Source: GWB2-37-7 sp049684915 (GTDB lineage Bacteria > Bacillota > Clostridia > Lutisporales > Lutisporaceae). Taken from it: DNA of 56,794 nucleotides. Under the pieces are notes generated by a model. That model was not told the origin of the DNA, did no database searches, and saw only the letters and a list, made by a program, of their open reading frames with translations. The stretch is taken from contig JBAVGO010000019.1 of the NCBI GenBank assembly GCA_049684915.1, positions 1 through 56,794 on the forward strand, read 5' to 3'. A program made the position numbers and the translations under genes. Below, in pieces: positions 34,325-42,788 of the stretch (within the stretch, counting starts at the first letter, position 1; each line of letters starts with the position of its first letter).

Positions 34325-35255
34325 TTTGTCCGGCACCTCCCTCTGTGATTGTGTTGTGATCGTAAAATTTCATAAAATAATCTTCAAGTGTAAATTTGAC
34401 TTCTGAAAAAAACTTCAGTTCATAACCCGATATGATATTTATAAAATTGTTAATATCTGCATCATTTATACAAATTTTCACTTGATTTTTGTGGCTCTTT
34501 AGGGATAATACCGCAAGTTCCTTATTTGATTCAGCCTCACGACTAAAACGCTCAAACTCTTCTTTAGTGTTGAATTCCAATTTGAAAGTTTTGCTTTCAT
34601 TGTGGCGCAGTTGGTCTACGACGATAGTCGATATTAGTCGTCCGTCCCTAATAAAGGATATCTTGTCACAAGTAGCGTCAATCTCGTTAAAAATGTGGCT
34701 TGAAAGCAGAATGGTTTTGCCTTTTTCTTTTTCCTCTTTGATCAGCTTAATAAATACACCTTGCATGATGCTATCAAGACCACTTGTTGGCTCGTCAAGA
34801 ACAAGTACATCTGGATCATGCATAAAAGCAGTTACAATTGCGAGTTTTCGTTTCATGCCCAACGACATACGTTTCAAACTACCAGCCGGCTCAAGTTCAA
34901 ATTTGTTTATCAGGTACTTTGTGTACATCATATCTTTTATGCCACGCAATTCAGCCATCATATTGATAAACTGCGTTCCAGTCAGCGATTCAGGTAATGC
35001 AATTTCGCCTGGCAGATAGCCAAGATTTTTTTGGATATCACTTGCGCTTTTCCAGCTATTCAACCCATTGACAAAGGCTTGCCCTTTTTGCGGACGGGAA
35101 AAGCCCATAATATGACGAATTGTAGTCGTTTTCCCTGCTCCATTCGGCCCTACAAAGCCATAGATTTCTCCCTTTTCAACATTGAACGAAACATCAAACA
35201 CACCACGATTATGACCATAATCCTTTGTTAAATGCTCAATCTGTATTACAGCCAC
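34311..35255 (-). CDS. ABC exporter ATPase (BcrA-like), first of two
   Basis: GTG start with GGGAG at 7 nt. Walker A GPNGAGKTTTIRHIMGF, signature RMSLGMKRKLAIVTAFM, Walker B VLVLDEPTSGLDSIM, and the same C-terminal extension (QLRHNESKTFKLEF) as the next gene. Probably a gene duplication. Promoter not identified; the upstream 280 bp holds a REP-derived element. Confidence 0.9.
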   Translation of the reverse strand: MAVIQIEHLTKDYGHNRGVFDVSFNVEKGEIYGFVGPNGAGKTTTIRHIMGFSRPQKGQAFVNGLNSWKSASDIQKNLGYLPGEIALPESLTGTQFINMMAELRGIKDMMYTKYLINKFELEPAGSLKRMSLGMKRKLAIVTAFMHDPDVLVLDEPTSGLDSIMQGVFIKLIKEEKEKGKTILLSSHIFNEIDATCDKISFIRDGRLISTIVVDQLRHNESKTFKLEFNTKEEFERFSREAESNKELAVLSLKSHKNQVKICINDADINNFINIISGYELKFFSEVKFTLEDYFMKFYDHNTITEGGAGQNAID

Positions 35256-35411
35256 ATTAAAACTCCCTTCAAATCAAAATGTAAACTATTTTCATTTCTG
35301 AGTTAGTTCAAAATTCAGTTATTATTTGGTCAGCAATTTAATACTCAACTTTACTTCCTCTTGTATTCTACATATTGTTCTAAACTCCTTCCAAATTTGT
35401 TAGACAGATTA

Positions 35412-35558
35412 AATGCCAGGCATGACAGTCAGACAGCATATCTGCTGTATTTGTTGCTTATCTCATGCATTATCTCTTGTAACTTTTTATTCAGTGGATT
35501 ATATGATAGTGATTATATATAAGAATCTATAACCGTCTAACTGTCGTGCCTGGCACCA
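35412..35558 (+). mobile_element. 147-bp REP-derived element at the end of gerAB
   Basis: It is bounded by ATGCCAGGCATGACAG (35412) and ATAACCGTCTAACTGTCGTG followed by CCTGGCACC (to 35558), with an internal stretch matching part of the transposase gene (TCTCATGCATTATCTCTTG and TATATGATAGTGATTAT). It overlaps the last codons of gerAB. Confidence 0.8.
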
Positions 35559-36649
35559 TATTCCCCCCTTTTCCCTGAAATCAATGCGGTAATGAATAAA
35601 AACATTTCAAGTCCTGTTCCAACAAATATAGAGATAAACATACTTGAATAAAATGCGAAATTGCGAAGTTCTGTAACGTTTTTAAACAAGGTCATGCTAA
35701 GCACAAATGCAAAAAACACAGAAGGATAAATTATGGGTTTGTATGTACTAAGCCCTGTAACCTGGGATATTCCAAGAGAGAAAGCCCAGATTAAATTTGC
35801 TGAAGTCATTACTCCGGCCGCTACAGCTAGTACAAACCATATGATTTCTAAGCGTTGGAAGAAATCGCCTATCCTGGTCAATCTTGCAAGCATGATACCC
35901 GGATTCACTATATTTCCTGCCTGTTCTGCACCAAGTATTCCCACACTCAAGCAAATCAGTATTCCTATCACGGAAGCTCCTAAAGTTACAGCAATAAACT
36001 TGGCCATGAACCCGTTTTTAGGTTTGTTGCAAATCGGTATATACATTCCCATTATAATGCAAATGCTTATAAAGCCGAGAATAAATGGTATACCTGTTAA
36101 AAAAGGATACGCTCCTTGTGCGAGCATCGGTTTTAAGCGGTGTATCTTTAATCGAGGAACTAACAATGCAAACATAACAACCAGGCTTACCAGGTATAAT
36201 GGACCCAGGACTTCACAAGTCCTGGCAATCGCTTCTACTCCCTTCTTTACTCCATATGCTATCACCAGATAGCTGGCAGCAAGAGTTACTATAATAGGTG
36301 TCCTCGGTAAAAAAAAGTTTGAAATCAACTCGCTGAGTGCTCGCATCAAAGTTGAAGCAAACAGGATATAGAAAATCGGGAATATTATCCCGACGATTCT
36401 TCCAACATATTTACCTAGAATACTTATGCTGTACTGTACAGTACTCTGTCCTGGAAAACGAAGCCCCATATATGCATAGACCATAGCCAAGAGGACATCC
36501 AGAACCCATGCACCTGCCACGGATAACCATGCATCACGTCCCGCATGGAAAATTAGCATCCCCGGTATTTCTAGTGTTGCAAAAGATGCTATTATATTGA
36601 ATAGCATCCAGACAAATTGGTTTGTACTAATAATACCCTTTTCATTCAT
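35537..36649 (-). CDS. Spore germination permease, GerAB family
   Basis: A 370-aa protein with about ten membrane segments of the APC-related GerAB family, the germinant-binding subunit of the nutrient receptor in the inner spore membrane. Marks are STNQFVWMLFNIIASFATLEIP and the SYLVIAYGVKKGVEAIARTCEVLGPL and LKIHRLKPMLAQG blocks. It is the last gene of the operon. Its final residues GARHDS and the TAG stop are encoded by the inserted REP-derived element, so the native end has been replaced by a few residues. Confidence 0.92.
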   Translation of the reverse strand: MNEKGIISTNQFVWMLFNIIASFATLEIPGMLIFHAGRDAWLSVAGAWVLDVLLAMVYAYMGLRFPGQSTVQYSISILGKYVGRIVGIIFPIFYILFASTLMRALSELISNFFLPRTPIIVTLAASYLVIAYGVKKGVEAIARTCEVLGPLYLVSLVVMFALLVPRLKIHRLKPMLAQGAYPFLTGIPFILGFISICIIMGMYIPICNKPKNGFMAKFIAVTLGASVIGILICLSVGILGAEQAGNIVNPGIMLARLTRIGDFFQRLEIIWFVLAVAAGVMTSANLIWAFSLGISQVTGLSTYKPIIYPSVFFAFVLSMTLFKNVTELRNFAFYSSMFISIFVGTGLEMFLFITALISGKRGEYGARHDS

Positions 36650-36673
36650 AGCAAATCGCCCTTCATTCGTAAT

Positions 36674-36898
36674 TTAGTGTTGTTTAAATATTGCTCTCCC
36701 TAAATGACCAATGGATTTATCTATTATGCTTGCAAAGGAAGGAAACCCAAAATCGCTCATGATTTGAGCAAAAAGAGCAAACCCCAGCAGTATTCCAAAT
36801 ATAGCCACCTCCTTCCATTGCTTTTTCTTAATGAATGGAAGCCCATAAACTGCAAAAATCAAAATAGCCGCAAAAAGTATTGTAGGTGCCAAAATCAA
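36674..36898 (-). CDS. Small membrane protein of the ger operon (GerD-like subunit position)
   Basis: A 74-aa protein with two hydrophobic segments (residues 1-20 and 31-47) and a KKKQWKE loop between them. Start has GAAGGG close to it, 2 bp after the gerAC stop. Some clostridial and bacillar ger operons carry a small two-helix subunit at this place (as GerKD, GerUD, GerWD); assignment rests on position and topology only. Confidence 0.75.
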   Translation of the reverse strand: MILAPTILFAAILIFAVYGLPFIKKKQWKEVAIFGILLGFALFAQIMSDFGFPSFASIIDKSIGHLGRAIFKQH

Positions 36899-36899
36899 A

Positions 36900-38096
36900 T
36901 CATTTCCCTTCTCTTGTCTTTCTGCTAAGACCTATATGATCCACCTTTGATTTTACTTTTATATCTAATTCGATATCCTGGTAATAATCATACCAGCTCG
37001 CTTCTATCTGTCCCCAGTACTCTGGATACTTGCCGAAAAAGTAATTTCCATATCCGAAAACATCTGAATTCAGCTTTTTTGATTTCTCAAATGCCGCAAT
37101 TATTTGCTTTTTTATTTTTTCAGCCACCAAATATTGAATTTTATTAATAACTTCAATTTGTTCAAAATTAATATTTGTCTGGCTTTCGACAATGTCAGAC
37201 GTTACATCTATATCAATTTTCATTACTATTTTTTCACCGATAATCATAGGTTTGACATTGGAACTTGCTTTTTCAACTCTTAAAACCACATTCTTGCCAT
37301 TTAATTTAATTGCAAGTTCGCCCCACCTTATCTTGTCTGTAGCCCATAAAAGCCCGGTACTCTCCTCGTTATCCATCCAGCCCACAAGTTTATCTTTTTT
37401 GAATACTGCAGTATTTTGAATACTCAGGTCGTATTTGTGCGATTCATCAGGTTTTTCACCTGCTTCCTGTTTTGCTTTACTCACAGGTATTTCGATCAAA
37501 CTTATTCCTGATGTATAAGGCTCACTGCCTGTTTCCCAGTAAAGGCTCAAAAAGTCAGTTAGAGAGTTTGTAGAAATAAATAACGTTGGCCTGTTTGTAA
37601 TTATTCCTTCGATTAGCTTACCTGTGTCAGTGCCAGTTTCAATACTGGTACCGACACTAAAAATACTATCAAATTGACCTTTTTTTGCAATCAGTATCCA
37701 CGAATTTATCCTTATTCTGAGATTTCTCTCAAAAAAGTCGATTATAGAGGTGACTCCTTCTGAGCTCACCAGTTCTTCAGATAAAATAACAGCTCTTACA
37801 TGAGAAAGGTACAACCTGCGAAAATCCGATGCAGCAATCTTCTGTATGGCTTCAGCTATTGTAGGAGCTGTTGCCTCGTGTAATTTGGTTGGTACACTGC
37901 CGCCGCTGCTTCCCTGTGTACCAGCAGACTGTTTTTGCTGAGCCATTTCATGTACAATCACTTTAATCTGGCCTTCAGAAGAAGAATCTATACCTATAAT
38001 AGTTACAAGTCCCATCTTTTCCGGCTCAATCATATCCCAGCAGCCCGCAAGCAGTATTGATAAAACTATTATTATTGAGAGAAAAATTTTCTTCAT
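36900..38096 (-). CDS. Spore germination lipoprotein, GerAC family
   Basis: A signal peptide ends in the lipobox LLAGCWD, the usual GerAC start followed by IEPEKMGLVTIIGID. The FRRLYLSHVRAVILSEELV and YKLIEIPVSKAK-type blocks fit the three-domain GerAC fold, and the C-terminal region ends in WSYDYYQDIELDIKV-like residues. It overlaps gerAA by 4 bp (ATGA). It forms the receptor with GerAA and GerAB. Confidence 0.92.
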   Translation of the reverse strand: MKKIFLSIIIVLSILLAGCWDMIEPEKMGLVTIIGIDSSSEGQIKVIVHEMAQQKQSAGTQGSSGGSVPTKLHEATAPTIAEAIQKIAASDFRRLYLSHVRAVILSEELVSSEGVTSIIDFFERNLRIRINSWILIAKKGQFDSIFSVGTSIETGTDTGKLIEGIITNRPTLFISTNSLTDFLSLYWETGSEPYTSGISLIEIPVSKAKQEAGEKPDESHKYDLSIQNTAVFKKDKLVGWMDNEESTGLLWATDKIRWGELAIKLNGKNVVLRVEKASSNVKPMIIGEKIVMKIDIDVTSDIVESQTNINFEQIEVINKIQYLVAEKIKKQIIAAFEKSKKLNSDVFGYGNYFFGKYPEYWGQIEASWYDYYQDIELDIKVKSKVDHIGLSRKTREGK

Positions 38097-39724
38097 GTCC
38101 GTCTGTCCTTCTTCTCAGTAGAATGTGGAATCTGTCCCGAATCCATACGTTTTGAATCAAGAGTGCTATATGCCGGACGTCTGACCATGGCCCACCATGG
38201 AGCACGTATCGCCATATCCTTCAAATCTCCGATCCTCAAAGGTGATAATGGAGACATGTATGGTTTTCCAAAACTCTCTAAAGAGAAAAGGTGCAGCATC
38301 AAAAATAGTATACCTACCATAATACCAAACATTCCCAGTACAGCTGCTATCAGCATGAAAAAAACCCTCAATATCCTGACGGTCAGCATAATATTATACG
38401 CCGCAATACTGAATTTTGATATGGCTGTTAAGGCTACCACGATTACCATCAATGGTGATACTATATTTGCCTGTACTGCGGCCTGACCAATAACCAAGGC
38501 GCCGACAATACTTACCGCCTGGCCTATTGGCCTTGGCATACGGACACCTGCCTCATGAAGAATTTCAAATGCAAATACCATTCCAAGTGCCTCTATGACA
38601 ACCGGAAACGGCACTCCAGTTCTGGCTGATATAATGCTTTCAAGCAACCCTACGGGAATCATCTCCTGATGAAAAGTCGTAACTGCAATATACAGGGCAG
38701 GCAGGAGAAAAGAAATGATAAATGCAAGATACCGCAAAAGCCTGATCATGCTGGAAAATATATATCTGTCATAGTAATCCTCGGCAGACTGCATCAAGGA
38801 GAAAAATTCGCCTGGGGCTATAAGCACTGTCGGTGTACTGTCTACAAGGATTGCTACCCTTCCTTCCATCAGAGAAGAAGCTACAACATCAGGCTTCTCA
38901 GTATTGCGCATCTGTGGGAATATGGAATACGGGCTATCCTGGATTAATTCTTCTATATAGCCGCTGTCAAGTACCCCGTCAATTTTTATTCTTGTCAGCC
39001 TGGAACGGACTTCATTACTGAGTCCTTCCGGGCATATACCCCTTATAAATGCCATACATACGTTTGTTTTCCCTACAGTACCTATTTTGAATGTTTCAAA
39101 TACCAGGTTAGTGGTGTGCAATCTCCGCCTGATAAGCCCGATGTTAACACTTAAAACTTCAATAAATGCTTCCCTGGGGCCCCTTACTACCGGTTCGACT
39201 TCGGATTCTGTCACATTTCTGTACTTATATCCCTTGACGTTTATGACATATGACTCATTAATTCCTTCAATCAAAAGTCCGGCCTCTCCTGTAAATACTC
39301 CAATTAAGAGTTCGTTAAAGTTTTTTGCCTTCTTTGACTGGCCTCTTGTTATAAGGTTACCGGCTTGAAGCTGTTCTATCATTTCACTACTTGTATTCAG
39401 TCCGGAAGTATATGCATCAAGTACCAGTGGGCGTACAACATCCGAGTCCACAAGTTGAGAATTGATTAGATTATCAATATAGATTATAACTGCTGGTCTG
39501 ACTTCACTTCTACCTAACGTGATATTCTTAAATATGATATCAGTGCTGCTGCCAACGACATTCTTTATTCTATCTATGTTTTCGACTAATGAAGAGGATA
39601 TTTGCATATTTTCCAATTCGTCTTCATTATAGACATTCTTAGCTTTCTGTGCTGAGTCCTTTTCATGTAATGAAGGTTGTTTTTTAGTATTTAAGCTAGA
39701 AAATTTTTTAATATGTTTAATCAT
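38093..39724 (-). CDS. Spore germination protein, GerAA family
   Basis: A 543-aa protein with a soluble N-terminal half (FKNITLGRSEVRPAVIIYIDNLI near residue 65, RGPREAFIEVLSVNIGLIRRR near residue 185) and five or so membrane segments in the C-terminal half (PVVIEALGMVFAFEILHEAGVRMPR, GQAVSIVGALVIGQAAVQA). It has an AGAGG site before its start. The first gene of the receptor operon; sporulation-specific expression is expected but no promoter was recognised. Confidence 0.93.
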   Translation of the reverse strand: MIKHIKKFSSLNTKKQPSLHEKDSAQKAKNVYNEDELENMQISSSLVENIDRIKNVVGSSTDIIFKNITLGRSEVRPAVIIYIDNLINSQLVDSDVVRPLVLDAYTSGLNTSSEMIEQLQAGNLITRGQSKKAKNFNELLIGVFTGEAGLLIEGINESYVINVKGYKYRNVTESEVEPVVRGPREAFIEVLSVNIGLIRRRLHTTNLVFETFKIGTVGKTNVCMAFIRGICPEGLSNEVRSRLTRIKIDGVLDSGYIEELIQDSPYSIFPQMRNTEKPDVVASSLMEGRVAILVDSTPTVLIAPGEFFSLMQSAEDYYDRYIFSSMIRLLRYLAFIISFLLPALYIAVTTFHQEMIPVGLLESIISARTGVPFPVVIEALGMVFAFEILHEAGVRMPRPIGQAVSIVGALVIGQAAVQANIVSPLMVIVVALTAISKFSIAAYNIMLTVRILRVFFMLIAAVLGMFGIMVGILFLMLHLFSLESFGKPYMSPLSPLRIGDLKDMAIRAPWWAMVRRPAYSTLDSKRMDSGQIPHSTEKKDRRT

Positions 39725-39883
39725 TATTAACCTCTATTATCTCTAATACATTATACTAATTACTTAATGAAAGACCATTGTTGATTATAAAAAAATGGTA
39801 GCTTTGAACCTTTTATTATAATTGTTATAAAATTTGTTATTGCATAAATATCATTAGCAAACTTGAAAAAATTATACCTTCCA

Positions 39884-39913
39884 ATAACTGACTAACTATC
39901 ATGCCTGACACCA
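39884..39913 (+). repeat. Decayed REP-like end
   Basis: ATAACTGACTAACTATCATG followed by CCTGACACCA matches the right-hand element end with five changes. No partner end is visible. The rest of the 230-bp gap shows nothing else. Confidence 0.6.
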
Positions 39914-39954
39914 TATTTTTGTTGACGCCTCACGTACTTCAAAGCTATACCTAA

Positions 39955-40626
39955 CTAAATTTTCACATATTTACTGCTAACCCATTTGTTTGTATCTATT
40001 CTGTACCAATCAACATTTTTTTCAAGTATTTCTACCGATTCCCCTTTGTAAAGTTTGCCAACCACAGTACCTGCTAGAGATGGCTCATCCCTGACATTTA
40101 ATACAGAGGCTATCACTATCCCTTTTTTTGTTGCCTCATAAGTTATATAGGGACATTTAAGCCAGTGAGTCCAACCTACAGCACCTCTACCCTTTAGAGG
40201 TGCTTGTATAACCCCAACCTTTGTCCCCCTAGCCTCGATTACTTGGCTATTACCGATATATACTCCAATATGACCTTTTTTCCATACACATATACCTGGT
40301 ATCTCAGGCAATGTAGATATAGTCCCCTTTTCTTTAGCTGCGTTGAACATGCCATTTGCACTTACGTCTATCTTGGATTCGTACCTGATTTCGCCATCTA
40401 TTGTCCAGCAGTAAGATTTTATTAATCCTACACAATCTGTTGTCTTACGTCCTAACCAGTTCTTTTTGATAAAGTCCTTATATTTTCCTACTCCAACTGG
40501 GTATTGTGCTAGCTTCTGCCTAAACAGTGCTTCTGTGAGTAGTTGTCCAAAAGTTCCCCAGACATAGCCCCACTTTTCTGCCAAGGCTTCCTTTGCGTAT
40601 TCGACGAGTCCTTTATTTGTAAGCAT
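39955..40626 (-). CDS. NlpC/P60 peptidase with C-terminal SH3 domain
   Basis: The N-terminal ~150 residues carry the cysteine peptidase pattern: the nucleophile Cys in TTDCVGLIKSYCW near residue 64 and the His in KGHIGVYIGNSQVIEARG near residue 120. The C-terminal ~60 residues form a bacterial SH3 domain (VLNVRDEPSLAGTVVGKLYKG, then YRIDTNKWVSSKYV). No signal peptide is seen, as in phage-type endolysins. It probably cuts peptidoglycan peptides. The start chosen is ATG at 40626 rather than the upstream TTG. It lies alone after the ger operon. Confidence 0.87.
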   Translation of the reverse strand: MLTNKGLVEYAKEALAEKWGYVWGTFGQLLTEALFRQKLAQYPVGVGKYKDFIKKNWLGRKTTDCVGLIKSYCWTIDGEIRYESKIDVSANGMFNAAKEKGTISTLPEIPGICVWKKGHIGVYIGNSQVIEARGTKVGVIQAPLKGRGAVGWTHWLKCPYITYEATKKGIVIASVLNVRDEPSLAGTVVGKLYKGESVEILEKNVDWYRIDTNKWVSSKYVKI

Positions 40627-40638
40627 CTCAATCACCAA

Positions 40639-41105
40639 CCTTTAAAATGTTTACTTCCTTTACAACCGTTTTAATTACAAATTTAGCTTGATAAATCATA
40701 TACGAATTTGTTCAAACATTTATAACATACTGTTTCTTTACTCCCCTTATAAGGTTCACAAAGCCTATTTTACAGCTAATAGCAAGTCCTACCCAGTACA
40801 GTATATGCAGCTGCACTGAGTTTGTCCTATTTTTAAATAAGATATTACTGATTAATCTTGCCACACATTATAAAGCATTTATATTGTCATAATATAATTT
40901 CACTAGTATAGCGTAATTAGCGTCTCATCTAATATGAGCTTTGTTTTTATTACAAATTAAAAATCATTCAACCACAGGTTCTATTTTGGCTACTTACAAT
41001 TTTAATGAAAATTTCACAAATTTCTTTGCAATATGTGTTAAATTTTGTAACATTTGTACAAGCAAAGAGTAGTATGTACTAGGCTCAGAGAAAGGAGAGA
41101 TCCAT
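40639..41105. other. Intergenic region, 467 bp, nothing clear
   Basis: This AT-rich stretch between divergent genes holds no convincing frame, RNA or repeat. A short CTCAT/ATGAG hairpin followed by T lies near 40935-40955. Promoters for both flanking genes must lie here, but none could be called. Confidence 0.4.
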
Positions 41106-42185
41106 GTGACTCATAAACTTAGTTCCTGGAACAAAAGAATTAAAGAAAACAGAAGGATTCCAAGTGAAATGCGTTATCGGGGTAATCCTAAAAGACTTCC
41201 AAAAGAAGCTAAAAATAAAAATACTGTTAATACTCCTATCCTGCAATGTAAAGATATAGATTCTAGTAACAAAACTACTTTAAAATCTGACTTCATTACT
41301 CAAGATAATATCAACAAAACCATTGATTATAAATCACATGAATCCTTACCTTTTACTGAGAAAAACAAACTAGATAAAAAAACATCTATAATTGAGGAGG
41401 TACAAAAAATAATGTCTGATGAGAATGTTACAGTTAACACTTCCCCTACTTGTGCTACTGGTGAAGACCCTAACTGTGCAGAATGCTGTGCAATCTTTAC
41501 TAATACTGCTACCCGTGCTGCATTTGGTTATCAACTTGAAGCCGCTGCCTGTGAATGTCATGATATCTGCGTAGAAGACGTCAGAGATATTTGCGTAAAG
41601 AGAAGAACTCTTAGGCATATAATCCCCTGTAGAGCCGGCGTTTCAGCTGGTTGTCGTGGTGGAGCATTGCCAGATGTAGACCCAGGTGATTTACCAGTTC
41701 CTCAAAGTTGGAGAGTTCTATGTGCAAGAGAATGTCTAAACCCGCCAACTTGTGATCGCATTATCAATGAGGTAGAATTTGAAGTTCGTATAAGATATGG
41801 CACTAATACTTTTGGTGTAATTACTCCAAGAGATACTTTTGATTGCCGTTTCAACGAATTTGCAAGATTCCCTAGCGCAGTCTTTTATCCTAATAACGCT
41901 CAAGGCTTTAACCAATGGAGAAATGAATTAAGCCTTATAGATGGTTCTTGTAAAGTAGTCATCATTGAAGACGTGAGCGTTGAATCAGAAGATAATAATT
42001 GTGTACTAGTAATCGACTACAAAGTAATTGACAAGCTATGGAAACGTGAAAATCTGCTTGTTTCCGCTTTAAGACCTTATCAAGGAAATGGCGAAAACAG
42101 TATTACTAACGTTACTGTAGATGAAATATTTGAACAAGGCCATAGAATAGGACCTTGCTCTAATGGTTTGTGCGGTGGTGCATAG
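41106..42185 (+). CDS. Cys-rich protein, possibly spore-coat or exosporium related
   Basis: GTG start with AAAGGAG at 8 nt; 359 aa. The first ~110 residues are lysine-, asparagine- and serine-rich and look disordered. Residues ~115-215 hold most of about two dozen cysteines (CAECCAIFTN, ACECHDICVEDVRDICVK, IIPCRAGVSAGC, RVLCARECLNPPTC). The C-terminal ~140 residues look beta-rich (EVEFEVRIRYGTN, CKVVIIEDVSVESEDNNCVL). It has no signal peptide and ends NGLCGGA. Cys-rich proteins of this kind cross-link clostridial spore outer layers, and the ger operon nearby fits, but the assignment is inferred. Confidence 0.75.
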   Translation: MTHKLSSWNKRIKENRRIPSEMRYRGNPKRLPKEAKNKNTVNTPILQCKDIDSSNKTTLKSDFITQDNINKTIDYKSHESLPFTEKNKLDKKTSIIEEVQKIMSDENVTVNTSPTCATGEDPNCAECCAIFTNTATRAAFGYQLEAAACECHDICVEDVRDICVKRRTLRHIIPCRAGVSAGCRGGALPDVDPGDLPVPQSWRVLCARECLNPPTCDRIINEVEFEVRIRYGTNTFGVITPRDTFDCRFNEFARFPSAVFYPNNAQGFNQWRNELSLIDGSCKVVIIEDVSVESEDNNCVLVIDYKVIDKLWKRENLLVSALRPYQGNGENSITNVTVDEIFEQGHRIGPCSNGLCGGA

Positions 42186-42222
42186 TTGTAGTTTATTAAA
42201 CTAGGTATCTTGCTGCAGTATC

Positions 42223-42256
42223 AGAAGAAGGCACGGATTATTCCGTGTCTTCTTCT
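42223..42256 (+). terminator. Terminator of the Cys-rich protein gene
   Basis: A 15-bp stem with one G-T pair (42223-42237 with 42242-42256) and TTAT loop, 35 bp after the stop codon. The T-tract is weak. Confidence 0.65.
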
Positions 42257-42266
42257 TAACGTATAT

Positions 42267-42572
42267 CTACTTGGTTAGCATACTCTCTATTTGATTTAAC
42301 TTTGCTTCGATTAATTCTAGATGTTTTAAAACTTCTTGAAAGAAATCTTCATGCTTTTCATTTTCTATTTGATTAGACAACTGATTCCAATACGTAGTTT
42401 TAGTAAATTTCTGAACCTGAGGATTCTTTAAAGTTCTCTCCAGTTCATACATCTCATCAATTAGGTTTTTATCTTCAATTGGCTGCTCATTATTTATTGT
42501 GTTTTCGTCTTGTGTTGTATGTTTTTCATTATAAATATCGTTAATTGGTTTTGGTTTCACATCAGCCTCCAT
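42267..42572 (-). CDS. Small hydrophilic coiled-coil protein
   Basis: The start chosen is ATG at 42572 with AAAGGAG at 9 nt, giving 101 aa. The first 40 residues are charged and Asn/Lys-rich; the rest is predicted helical, ending in a leucine-heptad stretch EVLKHLELIEAKLNQIESML. It has no signal, no membrane segment and few tell-tale motifs. It is convergent with the Cys-rich gene. Function unknown; in Clostridia such short coiled-coil proteins are often spore-associated. Confidence 0.65.
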   Translation of the reverse strand: MEADVKPKPINDIYNEKHTTQDENTINNEQPIEDKNLIDEMYELERTLKNPQVQKFTKTTYWNQLSNQIENEKHEDFFQEVLKHLELIEAKLNQIESMLTK

Positions 42573-42723
42573 ATCTAAACAGCTCCTTTTGTTTATTACT
42601 AATACTTGTGCTAATATCAATTGAAGCTTGTAATTTTAATATATGCATTACATAAATAATTGGTGTCAAGATTTCAGTGGGATTTCACATTAACATATAC
42701 AGAATGACTTATTTTCAATAACT

Positions 42724-42760
42724 AAAAAAATCGTCATCACAAACGTGGTGGCGATTTTTT
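42724..42760 (-). terminator. Terminator of the 529-aa helical protein gene
   Basis: The stem AAATCGTCATCAC/GTGGTGGCGATTT with A- and T-tracts on its two sides (one G-T pair) lies 30 bp after the stop of the gene. It could work in both directions. Confidence 0.85.
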
Positions 42761-42788
42761 ATCACATCAGGAGAAAAACAATATTTTA

